Shown here piece after piece: positions 12,026 to 26,800 of a DNA stretch of 64,000 nt. The translations under genes were made by a program, and so were the position numbers. The notes below the pieces were generated by a model. The model saw only the letters and a list, made by a program, of their open reading frames with translations. It had not been told where the DNA came from and did not search any database. This DNA is from Corbicula japonica (lineage: Eukaryota; Mollusca; Bivalvia; Venerida; Cyrenidae). Location of the stretch: NCBI GenBank assembly GCA_038501625.1, contig JAZAYU010000012.1, forward strand, positions 2,356,001-2,420,000, given 5' to 3'. Each line of letters begins with the position of its first letter. Position 1 is the first letter of the stretch.

Positions 12026-13830
12026 GAAACCTGAAAAAGAAATATGTGTAACATTTAATGAAAGGGGATACATATTTTTATTAACTTGGAACATTCAAAA
12101 GACATCAAAGATTCGGCAGAAAACATTCAGTTACGGTTCTTTTGACGTCATGTCCAAAAACTGCCGTTAGTGGCCAACTTTGAAAATCTGTATCTTTGAG
12201 ACAAATCCAGATATTGTTCGTGCAATTTACAAACTTTTAAGTGTGCCACGTAAGTTTTGTTTAAAGTTTAAAGCCATGCGAGATAATTAGATTCAATAAA
12301 TAACTTTATTATTCAGGGTACAGCTGCTGAATTAGCTTCTTTTCCCCAAATGCAAAGTAACAAAGTTAAGAAAACATTTTGAAACTAATCCTTTTATTTT
12401 TTGTACAGACAACACGTGTGAACAAGTAAATAAACATTTAATGTATAAGTTTTATATAATTATTTAATAGTTTAAAGACCGACAAACATTGTTCATGTCT
12501 GGTATCAAAATATAACTAAAAGTGCAACGAAGGCATGCAGATGACAATGATCATGGTATCTTTAATGCGGCGGTATTTTAAGATTAATTCCATTCCATGA
12601 TCAGCAACGTTTGATCAGCTCGAGTGAAAATATCGTAATCTATCAAAACGATGATTGTTAACATAAGGTTGTTAATGATTCTGGGAGTTTTTCCTCTTAG
12701 GGTAGTTCAACCCCTTGTTTTCTTTCAGATTCGCGCTTAAATTGGTTTGTAAGGGTTTAAAATAATGTGACACTATACGTTGTTCGGCGAGAATCTCTGC
12801 AGGCAAAGAACCACGTTATGATGCACAGAGGGACTAATTTTAATGTAGAACAGGTGCACACCTGTATTTTTTATTAGTACATCAGATGAAAAAAGGGGTT
12901 TTAATAACATGTCCATCCTTCCAGGACCAGAGAAATTTTATGATTTTTTTTCGCTTCCATTTTGTTTTATGATTTTCGTGTCTGAACTCGGTTGTGTAAG
13001 AAACAAGATTGCTTCTTCCCGGTTCGACCTTTATTTTGAAGTGATGTGTACAACGTCTACTTACGCAAGCAAAATAATGTTACGATTATGGTACTGGGGC
13101 CACGATATGTAAATAATGTCAAATATAACTAGAGTCGCAACATGTTTAAGTAAATGTCTTTGTATATTAATCACATATTGTCCAAAGTTGTATCATAGTA
13201 TTTATATAAGAAAAAATATCACAATTACTAAGATATTTTAATTGTCTTTGTATTAACTTAAAACTCATGTGTTTTTCGCGAATGTGAAATGACTGTCAGT
13301 ATTGGTATTCACTGTTAATTAATTATTTAATAATGTCATCTGGAGAATGATTTGATTTAATTTATCATGTTTACATCTTTACAATTGTGCGTGCGGTAAC
13401 TTTTCTGTTCACTCGTACTTACGCTGCTCGAATCTGTACATCTTTACCGACAATGCGATTGTCCACGACAGACAACTCCGAACGTGATTGGGGTATGTAT
13501 TCGTGTATTTAAACTATATCTTCTTTTAAAATCGAAGTAATATCGTCCATTATTGAATAATTGATAACTTCTATAGAAATTACCGAATAAGGTGATGTTG
13601 TCATTCGTTTGTTATATGCCAAATCAACCTGTGTAACGTGTATTTGATAAACAGATTTGGGTTTTGTGCAAGTTATTGTTCGGTCGTTACACGTGTGTAA
13701 TGTTTGAAATGTAGATATACTGTCATGCTCTTTTGAAATAATGCCAACTGATCTGAAAGTTCTAATGACGGGACGTTAACATTAAACCGGTAGATCTGGA
13801 GTTCATCGGTCATGTGATGAGCTAATTTAA
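12026..13830. other. AT-rich non-coding stretch with a possible 5' UTR exon
   Basis: No coding exon seen. On the minus strand a GC-richer segment around 13423-13490 ends at a strong donor (CAGC|GTAAGT, GT at 13421-13422). It could be the untranslated first exon of the small secreted gene, whose signal exon begins with an acceptor. This is inference from splice sites only. Confidence 0.3.
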
Positions 13831-14599
13831 GGTAAGCCATCCATCATATCCAGAAGAGTATCCAAGGGAGGTAACTATAGTAGTAAATTAGCATAGATTT
13901 CTGTCATGCAGGAGGACCAGGGTTCAAATCCCACTGGAAGCTAATTTTTTTTGTAAGCCTAGAGCTTAAATACTTGGCATATTTCTTTTTTTCCTGTGTA
14001 TTCTGTCATTGACTATAAAATGCTCATGATTTAAACTAAAATAAGCAAAATAATCAAGATTAAAGGGATTTTCGCTATCAGAATAGTGTATATTCAAGTC
14101 ATCAATTTGAAAATTTCTAAAACTGGACGGTAAACTTCTCTGAAATTTTGTTTAAATTTTGTTTAAGGTATATAGTTAAAAATGGTAAAGTTTTGTATAT
14201 TGCACCAATCAGGATTTTGCACAATTTTCATTAATTTAGTCTCGTGAAATAGAAAAAATGCATTTTTTAAATTTATTTGGTCAAAAAATGTCATTTTAAG
14301 ATAAATTCTGTATTTATATATTATATCTTAAATTGGTTTAGTAAAATATAACATATTTTGGATAAACTGTCAAAGATTAGGGTTGAATTTATCAATAACA
14401 AAAAATTTTGTCACCGATTAAAGAATTTGGATACTTTCACGTTTTTTCTCACTTTTTTAAATAAAAAAAAGCTAAAAATCTCAAAAACTACACGGTGAAA
14501 ATCATCAAAATTTTGCATACAAGTCAGTGGTATGAAGCAGTTGATGAAAATATAATCAGATGTTGGATTCTTAATAGTGCCTATTATGGATGGCTTACC
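13831..14599. mobile_element. Non-autonomous TIR element (MITE) flanked by TTAA
   Basis: The left end ggtaagccatccatca and the reverse complement of the right end ggtaagccatccataa are inverted repeats. TTAA lies immediately outside both ends (13827-13830 and 14600-14603). The 769-bp interior is AT-rich, has no coding capacity, and carries a B-box-like ggttcaaatccc near 13920. TTAA duplications are typical of the piggyBac superfamily, but the terminal bases are not its usual CCY, so superfamily assignment is tentative. Confidence 0.7.
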
Positions 14600-14894
14600 T
14601 TAAGACCATTTAGGTAAGGTATGAAGTGACGTTACGTTTAATATTACGTAAGGGTACTGCAATTGTCGGTACAATTATGCTTGAAGTGCAATTTTCTCCC
14701 CTGTGTCGGTAAGCAACTACATGTATAACTTTGCTGTATTTAGATTCCGAGCCCTGTGACTGGAATCTCCATATGAGGCAAGTTGTATAACACTATTTCC
14801 GGATACTGTAATAATGTAAGATTTAAGACAGGTCTCCGGTTTAAGCTTTCATAGAGTTGAACACAATAAAAAATAACAAAACTCTTGAACTTAC

Positions 14895-17800
14895 AGCTTC
14901 GCAGTTAGTCCAGACTACTTCGCAGTGTGGTCTGTTTATTGTTGGGCAAATAGTTGGGCACACTAAAACAAGAAACACGTTTATATGTAAAGGTAAAAAG
15001 AACAAACGTAGCGGTCAATAAACATGCCGCTTAATACACTCATATACTGTCGGCGTAGCTCATTTGGTAGCGATATTGGATTTACATGGCTATGCGCTGT
15101 CCCCGTTCAATACGGGTTCAATTCCCAGTATGGGCAATGTCATTTATAAAAATAAAAAAGGGTCAAATGTAAACTTGAATGTGTATTCTTCATTAGTACT
15201 TGGGTTTAGTTTTTACATGATGAATAATATGTAAATGAAAGAAAATTTAACAAATTCTCGAACTTTTAAATTAATAAAAATATATAAAAATATAAAATGT
15301 AGCGGGCTCATTGGAGGTGGGCAAACAAGAGTGGGTGGGGTACACATTTCGGGTTTGCAGAACACCTCGTATCTCATACAACAGCCACGGTCATCCGACA
15401 CCATTCGGAGAACTTCGCCTTCCTTGACAATTGGTGGACACTGCTCAGGAATGCAGTACGCTTCTGTCACTGCCATATAATATTCAGATGATGCAGATCA
15501 AATGGTTTAATGCACGAACAGGCTCATTCAAATTAAGCTTTCAATATTTTCATATAAATCGTGTTAAGTGACTTTCAAAGTTCTTTTTTCATCTGTAGTA
15601 GATTTCGTACCAGCGCCTCGGTAGCTTAATTGGTAGAGCGACGGCAAGGTAAGCCGGAGGTCCGAGATTCGAATCCTGGTCGAGGCTACTCTTTCCAACT
15701 CAAATCTGCTACACATCTTTTTCAGTGCTGACTGAAATCAAAATCATTTCTTTTTTGTCTTTTAAGAAAATGTTCTGGATAACAATTTAAAACTGGTCAA
15801 AGTTTTATCGTTACATGAATAGTTCATTATCAAAAAACATAATTTACATAAATAAGGAAATACCTGGTATAGCTGTATTGTGATTGGCCAGTGCTGGTGC
15901 GTTAGTAGTAGTATGCAATGTGGGTGGAGCTAAAAAGGTAAACGATGTTTCATGTGTGGAACTAAAAAAGGAAATCATTGTTTATTTTAAGTTTTAGAAT
16001 ATCTTAGTATATTATCGAAGTCTTAACGCCAAGGTACTAAATCCTGCTATATTAAAGTTGTCGTTATTGTAAAAAATGAAATTCTAAAATAATTCAACAC
16101 TATGCTACAGAGTATATTGTCTTTCTCAAGATCGAAGTAATATGTTTGAACAAAGTCAAATCGGAAGCTAGACATCTGAGGCAAGTTTTATTGATTAGTT
16201 TTATACAATTGCAGCAGCCATTAGTTAGTTTACTTTACCTGCACATTCGCAATAGTATCTGACTTTGTAGTCACTGCATTGTATAGGAAAGTTGTTGGCG
16301 TTCAGACACTCTAACCCATTATTGATTGCACAAGACAATATATCTCCTGTGCTGTAGACGGTATACCATCAGAAGTTTGACATTCGATTGCTGAGATACG
16401 CCCACCTGTGCAGAACACTCCCAGTTCCTCTGACGTCATGTGCTCAATGTCACCGTCTCCGGAATCTGGTAGGTCACGATTGATCCATTTAGACCAATGG
16501 GACTGTACACAAGGTGGAGCTGCAATATCAATACTTATCTTAAGACACAATCATTCTCACGAATCAGTATTAAAGCTCGTGGGCTGTTTCAAAAATGGCC
16601 GGAAAAGTGAAAAAATAGTGAAAAATTAAAGTTAATAAAAATTCAAAACATGTTATTCTGTATTTTTTTCTTATTGAAACTGAGTACAAAACTGAAAAGA
16701 TTTTTGAAATCGGTCAACTGGTTGCTGAGATATTGTCATTTTAAAAATTGAAAGTGAAGTGAAAAAAATGTAAAGAATTTAAGTTCATAAAAAGTCCAAA
16801 CTGGTTTGTCCATATGTTTGTACAGTCTTTACAGTGATCAAAATCAATCAAGTTATACTCATATGTGGCAAAATAAAAATTTTATGGAGCTTTATTGACC
16901 AATATTAAATAAATCAAAGAATTTTAATTTATGGGCTTAAAATACAAGTATTACTGTTTCTTATTATTTAAATGTGTAATTTTGCTAAAATACATGTTGG
17001 TGCATCACATATAAGTGCTTTAGAACTTGTTGTATCGCATAAAGATAAAAAAAGTCATATTGTTGAGAAAGTGTGTCACACTCCTGACAACCACATAAGT
17101 GCAGTAAACTAAAAAATGTTTCACTAAGGCCATTCCTGTGTGTCACAATTTAACAAAACATGACATGGACTTCTAGGAAAAAACATGCTCTTGTTTTCAT
17201 GTAAAGGATATGTTGACAGAATATTGCAATATGTGCATAATGTCACACTCCTGACAAATTTAACTGATATTTTCTGAAGGGAGCTGCAGACAAATATAAT
17301 TTCAATAGAGGTAATAATAGTATAATGATTGCAACTAGAAACATAAAACTTAATGATACACAAACATTTCTTATGTATAATAGTCCTATATATTTATAAA
17401 GCAAATATGTATTGATTTTCTTGAGGTATTTTCTAATCTACCACGCTTGACTTAATAGCATAAATGTTGATTACTTTAAGTATAATATGCTTAATTTTAT
17501 CATTATTTGATGCCTAATTGATGCACATTTTAATTTTACTAAAACAACACTAAAACTTGTCTTTACTCAATCTTTTTGTAAAATAATGGTCTGAACAAAT
17601 GTGATTTTGAAAAGTGTCACAATTTTTGTCACACTCCTTAAATTTTTCGCCCATTATTTTAGAATATTTTAACGGATGGTGCTATTTTAATGACACTTCA
17701 CAAATCTTTAAAGGGCATGACGAGACACCTCTGCAAAGAAGGAAAAAGGAAACAGCCCTCTTCTTATACTTATTGCACTTTATTGAAATATTAAAGTTAA

Positions 17801-20800
17801 GTAATTATCAATTTGACAATTGATCGATATTTTCTTATAAAGTAAAAGGTGGGAAGCAAAAGACTGATTTTTACACATTTCCATGCACCTTATTTACGAT
17901 ACATTCTTTTGTGGTCAGACAATTCTTGAATATTTGAAATTTTCCAATGTCGACTTTTGTAGATTTCAGGTAAAGCCATGCGTCGCACTTACCTCGCACG
18001 GTTGTGGTAGATACCGGAGATACAGCATTCGGAGGATGACCTGTTACCACTGGCGGATGTTGGGTAGGTACTTCTGTAGTAAAAATGACACACATGGCTG
18101 CTTTAAAATATATGATGGGTTTTTAGCTCACCTGAGCCGTAAGCTCAGGGTGAGTTATTAGGATCGATCAATGTCCGTTGTCCATCGTCCGTCGTCCGTC
18201 CACACTTAGTTTGTGAACACTAGCGGTCACATTTTTTGCTCCGATTGTTTTGAAACTTGGTCAGGATGTTTGTCCCAATGATTTCTCGGACAAGTTCGAA
18301 TATGGGTCATCTGGGTCCAAAAACTAGGTCACTGTTACTAAAAATAGAATTTTCTTGTGAACACTTTAGCGGTCACATTTTTGCTCCGATTGTCATGAAA
18401 CTTAATCAGGATGTTTGTCCCAATGATTTCTCGGATGAGTTCGAATATGGGTCATCTGAGTCCAAAAACTAGGTCACTGTTACTAAAAATAGAATTTTCT
18501 TGTGACACTCTAGCGCTTACATTTTTGCTCCGATTGTCCTGAAACTTGGTCAGGATGTTTGTCCCAATGATTTCTGGGAACAGTTTGAATATGGGTTATC
18601 TGGGTCCAAAAACTAGGTCACTGTTACTAAAATTAGAATTTTATTGTGAACACTAGCGGTCACATTTTTGCTCCGATTGTCATGAAACTTGGCAGGATGT
18701 TTGTCCCAATGATTTCTGGGACGAATTCGAATATGGGTCATCTGGGTTCAAAAACTAGGTCACTGTTACTAAAAATAGAATTTTCTTGTGAACACTCTAG
18801 CGGTCACATTTTTGCTCCGATTGTCTTGAAACTTGGTCAGGATGTTTGTCCAAATGATTTCTCGGAAGAGTTCGAATATGGGTCATCTGGGTCCAAAAAC
18901 TAGATTTCTGTTACTAAAAATAGAATTTTCTTGTTAACATTCTAGCGGTCACATTTTAGAAATAGAATTATCTTGTCTTGGCTGTTAATTTGTTATTTCT
19001 CATTGGATTTCAAAATAACTCGGCATAAATGTTCACCATGACAAGGCGGTGTGTCGAGTACAATACCCATGTCGGTTGGTCCAAGGTCAAGGTCACTGTT
19101 ACTAAAAATAGAATTTTCTTGTTAACATTCTAGCGGTCACATTTTTGCTCAGATTGTCATTTGTCATTAAACTTGGTCAGGATGACTGTCCCAGTAATTT
19201 TTATCGGCCGAGTTCGAATATGGGCCATCTGGGTCCAAAAACCAGGTCACTGTTACTAAATATAGAATTATCTTGTCTTGGCTGTAATTTTGTTATTTCT
19301 CATTGGATTTCAAAATAACTTGGCACAAATGTTCAACATGACAAGGCGGTGTGTCAAGTACAATACCCATGCCGGTTGGTCCAAGGTCAAGGTCGATGAT
19401 ACTAAAAATAGAATTTTCTTGTTAACACTCTAGTGGTCACATTTTTGCTCCGATTGTCACGAAACTTGGTCAGGACATATGTCCCAGTTATTATTTGGAC
19501 GAGTATGGGTCATCTGGGGTCAAAAACTAGGTCACTGTTACTAAAAATAGAAAAATCTTGTCCAGTCTGTAAATTTGTTATTTCTCATTGGATTTTAAAA
19601 TAACTTGGCTAAAATGTTTACCATGACAAGGTGTTGTTACGCGTACAATACCCATGTCCAAGGTCAAGGTCATTGTTACTAAAAATAAAATTCTCTTGTC
19701 TGGGCTGTAACTTCCTAATGAATGGAGTGATTTCAAAATAACTTTACATAAATGTTTACCATGACAAGGGGTTGTGTTGCGTACAATACCCATGCCGGTA
19801 AGTCCAAGATCAAGGTCACTGTTACTTTAAAAAGCATTTTCTTTTCCAAGCTGTAAATTTGTTGTTTCTTATTGGATTTTAAAATAACTTGGTGTAAATG
19901 TTCACCATATCGAGACGTTGGGTCACATACAACACAACTTTGTTATACTCAGGTGAGCGATAAAGGGCCATATATATATATATTATATTTTAAGCCTCGT
20001 TTTCATCGAAATTTATGAGACGTCAACATAAATGATGAGTTAATATGTTATACTCCTCTTTTTCAACGAAATTTAGGGGACGTCAATAACCATATCTATT
20101 GATATCATATGTACTACTCACAGGAGAAGATATAAACCAACAAAACATTAAGGAGATACCAAAGTTCCAAAGTAGATAGGGTGTGTGAAGTCATGATTTC
20201 ACAAAAGTACATTTATTTTCTGTTTTGTCAACTTCTTGTGGCTTCCTATATCTTTAATTAAGCATATAAGCGTGTAATGTCATGCAAACACAAAATAAAA
20301 GTGAAATTTGTAGTAAATTCTTACCTTGAAAACAGACTTGCTGTGGGAGTCCACACTTCCTATACTTCCACTGTTGTGAACAAATACTGACATAGGAAGT
20401 CAGTCCATAATAAGGACAACAGTGTCTTAGAATATTATCCACATATTTAGGCTTCCATGTTTGTTTACAAATTTCTCAAAATGCAAGGTATGGTGTACAA
20501 TATAGGACATATAACTTTCAATGTTATTATTAAATTATCTGCCTTTTGAAGTGGGTTGAAATATTAATTTTCTTTGAACACACGAAGTATTTATGACTAA
20601 ATGAAATGTATTGTATATTTAGAAGTGTTTATGAAATGTTTAAAACGACAAATAATAACCTAATTAGTACAAATTAATAAATATAAATAAATATAATTTT
20701 ATTTTAAATAAATATGTTTATATGTATTGAGATGCACAAATTGTTTACATATGAATATTCATAGACACAAGTAATTGTTTTATGCCGAGGAAAAGAGTTG

Positions 20801-23800
20801 TCTTTCCTTTATTTAATATCTCGCTTTTTATAACATTGCAGTTATAATACTTTTAAGTATTCAACAAATGTCTGACAAACTGAACTCTTTCAAAATAATG
20901 TGATTTTTAAACAGCACTGTCAGTTATTCTGCCCAACGTCAGCAAGATGTCATTTCCGTCGTGTTTAGAACAGAATAGATTTCGAACATTTGGTTACAAA
21001 TCTTATCTTTCTTTTTCAAGATACTCATGTTAATTTCTTGAATACGGTAAGCAGTCCCAAAACTGCAGAAAACTGTGGTGCTAATTTCACTTGCTAGTTT
21101 CAAATTGTGAAACAGCGGTCCTTTTCAAGCGGTTCCTTTATTTCCTTGACTAGACATGACATTATCGACTTTTGGAGACCTCTGCATTGATTGGATATAA
21201 CACATTTTGTCAAACAAATCAAATGTTTATTGCCATTTTCTTTATAATTTTGATATATGTTAGCCTTTACCAACATGTTTGCAAACAACGCAATGGGAGT
21301 CATTTCTCATACGAAAATGCACTAGAATTCTTTACAAACTGGTCCGGTTTACGTTGTGAATACATGAATAGCAATATTTTGTTTATAATTGTCGGTCATC
21401 CTGATGACCGACATATTATAATCGACCAAACTTGAGCTTTCTACCTGAACACCGGTTAACAGTGATGTAAAGCAAAGATCACGTTCCAGACGGAACGGAT
21501 AATTTAGATAATTGGACTCTTACTCAGTCGTTATTTATGGAAAGACTCTTACTCAGTCGTTATCTATAAAAACCTAGAGGCCTCTTATTAGCTGTTGAAG
21601 AACGTCACATTTGGAGTCTGTACCTATTCTTTAATCCTCTCTCCAGCTTCTTATCAGCTAGGCTTATTACTCATAAAGATATTTCCGACAACGAACAATA
21701 AACATATACATGTACATGGATTTTGTCTAGTAAATGTACACTGTATATGATAAACAAAAGATGTACAGCTTATAAATTTCTTACACCAAAGCAAATAAAA
21801 TGTGTAGAGAACACTGAACAGAGATTAGCTACTTATTTTGCTGACAACGAATCTACGAAATTATGCAGCATTTTGTGAAACTCGGGGATCAGAGGTATCC
21901 CAGGGAATGTTTTACATGGTTTAGCTAGCTCGATATGGATACATCCGTCGTTACTTTCTTGATAATTTTGCTTAACTGTTTTGAATGTAAAAATTATCTT
22001 TGAAACACCAGAACACACAGTTTTGCAGAAATCTTAAATCGGGTAATGAAACTGAAAATAGTAGACACTACAAGTTTAAGCTTTACTTAGTTGTAATTTG
22101 GTTTTGAATCAACAAAATAATCTTTGGAACATGCGAACACACATACTTCTGCAGAAGTATCAAATCGGGTCATGCAACTGTCAATAATAGACAATACAAA
22201 ATTTTGCTTTCCAAAAAGCTAGTCGGTCATTAGCATAACCTTTTAACAAAGACGGCGCTGTAGTGCATACTTTTGAAATCAATGCGTTAGGTTGTTATTC
22301 GAAGTCATGAGACATACAAAGTGAATACCAACATTCTAACGATATTGTTCTTGATCAGAAAGAACAATTTTATCATACCTGTGAGTCCCCGACAGACTGT
22401 TCACGTTTTTCTCTCCCACACTATGACTGTGAAAAAACTTTGTTTTTTAACATATTCTGTAGCTTTTGATATATATTTACAGCTTGATAATCGTTGCTTT
22501 CTAACACTTTCTGACACAAAAAATTGTTGGACAAACTTTTCCATTTTGGTTTACTTCCAGAGAAATTATTAACTTGTTCGCAAAAGGGTTAGATTTATCA
22601 CCAGGTTAAATACATCTCATTCGAAAGGGGAAATACCTATAAGTAAACTTACATTTTTGTATGGCATCCAATAAAAGTGGCTTAAAATTCAAACTTTTCT
22701 GCCGTCTTGTAAAAAGGTTGAGCTAATGACCGCCTAGCTTTTTGGAAAGCTAAAACTTGTTAAATATGCAAAATCAGAAAGTTTTGCTGCGTTTTGTACA
22801 ATTGAAAAACGAATTCTAGAACTTTTCCGCAAACTTTTTGTACACCCTCTTATACCGTATTTCCTTTATTCTTTTTTTGATACATTCGTAAGTTGTGTTC
22901 CTAGGTGGCACACCAAACCTTCTGGAAACCGGGCAATCGCCATAATATTGAAAACTTTCTTCAGCAAATATTCTAAGTTGTTGTTCAGGTTATATTAAAC
23001 AAAGATGGACCGATATACTTTGGTATTATTATATTTCGCACGGTTTTTAATTTCACGCCTGGGTAACGAATTTAAACTCAAGTGAAATCAAACTATGAAA
23101 TAAATACATGTATCTTAATAGTAAAATGCAATTACGAGAATTTATGCTTGCGAGAAAATATCATTAAATTTGTGGGTTTTGCGCGAAAATGCGAACCAGC
23201 GAAATTAAATGATAACACAGAATAAAATTTAGCAAGTTAAATAATTTTTGTTTATTTTGTTATGTTTCACTGAAAAATTTTTATTATGTTATTTCAATGT
23301 TGTCTAACCACTGCATGCACAGAAGTATCTGATCTTGTAGTCGCTGCATGGAATTGGGGTGTTGTCACTGATCAGACATACAGAGCCGCCCTCAATAGTA
23401 CATAGCATTATCTCCCCTGTGCTGTATGACGCAATACCGTAGGTTGTGACGCATTCAATGCGGGTGATCTTGCCGCCAGGACAGAATGCTTGTTGTTCGA
23501 CCTTGGTCCAAAACTGTGGTCAAAAATCAGATATTCATTTTTTCTACTCTATTTTAATATTATTTTAGCGTCGTTTGTGATGTGTGGCGCCTGTAAACAA
23601 GTATCCCCGGTACATTCATTAAGTGTTTTTATTAATTACGTCTTTTGTAGGCAAAAGAGCACGATACACGAGTCAAGTTGTGCGTGCTGGCGTAGACAAT
23701 AACATGCATAACCATTACTGAACACGAACAGCCTCAATCAAACCAATCCTGCAATATTTTGATTTACTGTTTCAGAGATCCCTTTATCTATCAAAATGTG

Positions 23801-26800
23801 AAACATGTGTATCAGGAACAACCTGAGTCATGTCTAACTTTCTGTTAGAGATTCAGACGTCTTTTACCAACTTTGAGCTATCTAACCTACAGCTGCTATT
23901 ACAGTTGTGTGGCTAATACTGTATGGTTGTATGAAAAACATAACATTAATTCACATTTAATGGAAGATTAATATTAATTACCTGCATATGACTTTTTATA
24001 ATTAGTATCAATTTCTATAATTTTATTTAGTGAATAATTATGCATATTTAATACCAAGAACAACATAAATTATAGTCAGTTGACAGAAATGGAAAACAAG
24101 TTGCATTAATTTAACATGTATAAAATCTGCATAATAATTATTATAGTAAAATTATATCACTTTGTAGTTGCATTTTCATCATACCCACCACTTATAAATA
24201 ACATAACAAACCTCTCTATCGCCGTCTCCAGTGTTGGGACTGTCCTTGTTCAACCATGTTGACCAACTGCTCTGACACAAAACTTGGGCATGAGTGGACT
24301 GGAGTAAAGGCACGGCCGAAGTAGATCCAGAATCTGTATTGTAATGCAAAATATACTTACAGGCAGACTTACTAACAGTTTTTCTTTACTTCTAAAGTGA
24401 GAATACGTTGGATTCTTGAATGTTATTCTACACGTGCGTGCTAGAATTCGAGCATTTTTATGCATGAGCTAAAATGTTTTCTATTTGCTTATCTTTTATG
24501 CTTGTCTTTTATGTATAACGGACATGAGAACACACCAGGTTAAATCAGTTGCAACAGTCAGTGATAAACAATTATAATTTATAATCATCAGCAATATATT
24601 GTCTCTATTTCTTCTGATTAAAATTAAAGTTTGAAAATGAATGTAAATTTAAGATGCGGTAAGTGAAAAGTTGCTATAGGGAATTCGACAGCAAGATTAA
24701 GAACATGCACTTTTTTGTAAAATAAAAAAAAAGTAAATCGTGAGCGAGCTGAAATTTTAATTTCTTCGCGTGAAATCGGAGTACACTGTTCAAATTTGAA
24801 ACACTTTAAGAACCATCACTTTTACATCTTTTTATGGAATTGCAAAACTTACGTAAGAATCCATCTTTGAATAAGGAGACATGAATTTTCGTTTACAAAG
24901 ACTAAAGTATTACACGCTACTGAAAAGTTTATGACTTGTTTTTACCCAAATTTATTAACTGTCTGTGTAATGTTAACTGATGTAGTTAATTTTATGATTA
25001 TTTCATAAATAGAAGTGAAAAAGGTCTATCTTATTACGTTCCAAGTTTGAAGAGAATACTCAGAATCATGAGAGAAATTTTAAAAAAAGCTCGTTGTAGT
25101 TAGAACATTAGTAAAGTAACAAAACATGACATAGACTTCTAGGAAAAAATATGCTCATGTTTTCATGTAAAGGATATTTTGACAGAATATTGCAATATGT
25201 GCATAATGTCACACTCCTGACAAATGTAGCTGACATTTTCTGAAGTGAGCTGCAGACAAATATAATTTCAATAGAGTTAATAATATTATAATTATTGCAT
25301 CCAGAATCATAAAACTTTATGATACACAAACATTTCTTATGTACTATTAATCTTGAAAGTCCTATAAATTTATAAAGCAAATATGTATTGATTTTCTTGA
25401 GGTATTTTCTAATCTACCACGCTTGACTTAATAGCATAAATGTTGATTACTTTAAGTATAATATGCTTAATTTTATCACCATTTGATGCCTTATAAATGC
25501 ACATTTTACTAAAACAACACTTAAACTTGTCTTTACTCAAGCTTTTTGTAAAATAATGGTCTGAACAAATGTAATTTTGAAAAGTGTCACACTTTTTTGT
25601 CACACTCCTGACATATTTTGCCCATCTCGTATTTTAAAATAATTTTAACGAATGGTGCTATTTTGATGAAACTTCACAAATCTTTAAAGGGCATGACGAG
25701 ACACTTCTGCAAAGTAGGAAAAAGGAAGTAACTGTTTGCTGTACATTTTTATAACAGGAAAACCCAAACCAGCCATTTTTTGAAACAGCCCTCTTCTGAT
25801 ACTTATTGCACTTTATTTAAATATTAAAGTTAAGTAATTATCAATTTGACAATTGATCAATATTTTCTTATAAAGCAAAAGGTGGAAAGCAAAAGACTGA
25901 TATTTACACATTTTTATGCACCTCATTTACGATACATTCTTTTGTGGTCTGATAATGCTTGAATATTTGAAATTTTCCAATGTCGACTTTTGTAGATTTC
26001 AGGTAAAGCCATGCGTCGCACTTACCTCGCACGGTTGTGGTAGATACCGGAGATACAGCAGTCGGAGGATGACCTGTAACCACTGGCGGATGTTGGGTAG
26101 GTACTTCTAAAGTAAAAAATGACATACACATGGCTTCTTTAAAATATATGATGGGTTTTTATATTTTAAGCCTCGTTTTCATCGAAATTTATGAGACGTC
26201 AACATAAATGATGAGTTAATATATTATACTCCTCTTTTTCAACGAAATTTAGGGGACGTCAATAACCATATCTATTGATATCATATGTACTACTCACAGG
26301 AGAAGATATAAACCAACAAAACATTAAGGAGATACCAAAGTTCCAAAGTAGATTGGGTGTGTGAAGTCATGATTTCACAAAAGTACATTTATTTTCTGTT
26401 TTGTCAACTTCTTGTTGCTTCATATATCTTTAATTAAGCATATAAGTGTGTAATGTAATGCAAACACAAAATAAAAGTGAAATTTGAAGTAAATTCTTAC
26501 CTTGAAAACAGACTTTCTGTGGGAGTCAACACTTCCTATACTTCCACTGTTGTGAACAAATACTGACATAGGAAGTCAGTCCATAATTAGGACAACAGTG
26601 TCTTAGAATATTATCCACAGGTTTTGGCTGTCATGTTTGTTTACTAATTTCTCAAAATGCAAGGTATGGTGTACAATATAGGACATTACTTTCAATGTTT
26701 TTATTGAATTATCTGCCTTTTGAAGTGGGTTGAAATATTAATTTTCTGTGGACACACGAAGTATTTATGACTAAATGAAATGTATTTTATATTTAGAAGA

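Larger units (their letters stand above)
17151..25118. repeat. Tandem segmental duplication, unit 1
   Basis: Unit 1 (about 17151-25118) and unit 2 (about 25119-30312) are colinear and nearly identical: both carry the linker, double-Cys exon and two-exon WxxW domain at matching positions. Unit 1 additionally holds an 1860-bp tandem-array element (18125-19984) and about 1.75 kb (21108-22853) absent from unit 2. The left breakpoint falls inside a TIR element (16581-17758). Confidence 0.85.

Noticed and set aside
15614..15690. Functional tRNA gene
   Set aside because: The acceptor and D stems pair, but T33 is missing and the T-stem has mismatches; better read as a tRNA-derived pseudogene or SINE head.
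18257..18903. Plus-strand frames containing GHIFAPIVMKL and similar
   Set aside because: Translation of the 145-bp array; no start context, splice sites or family resemblance.
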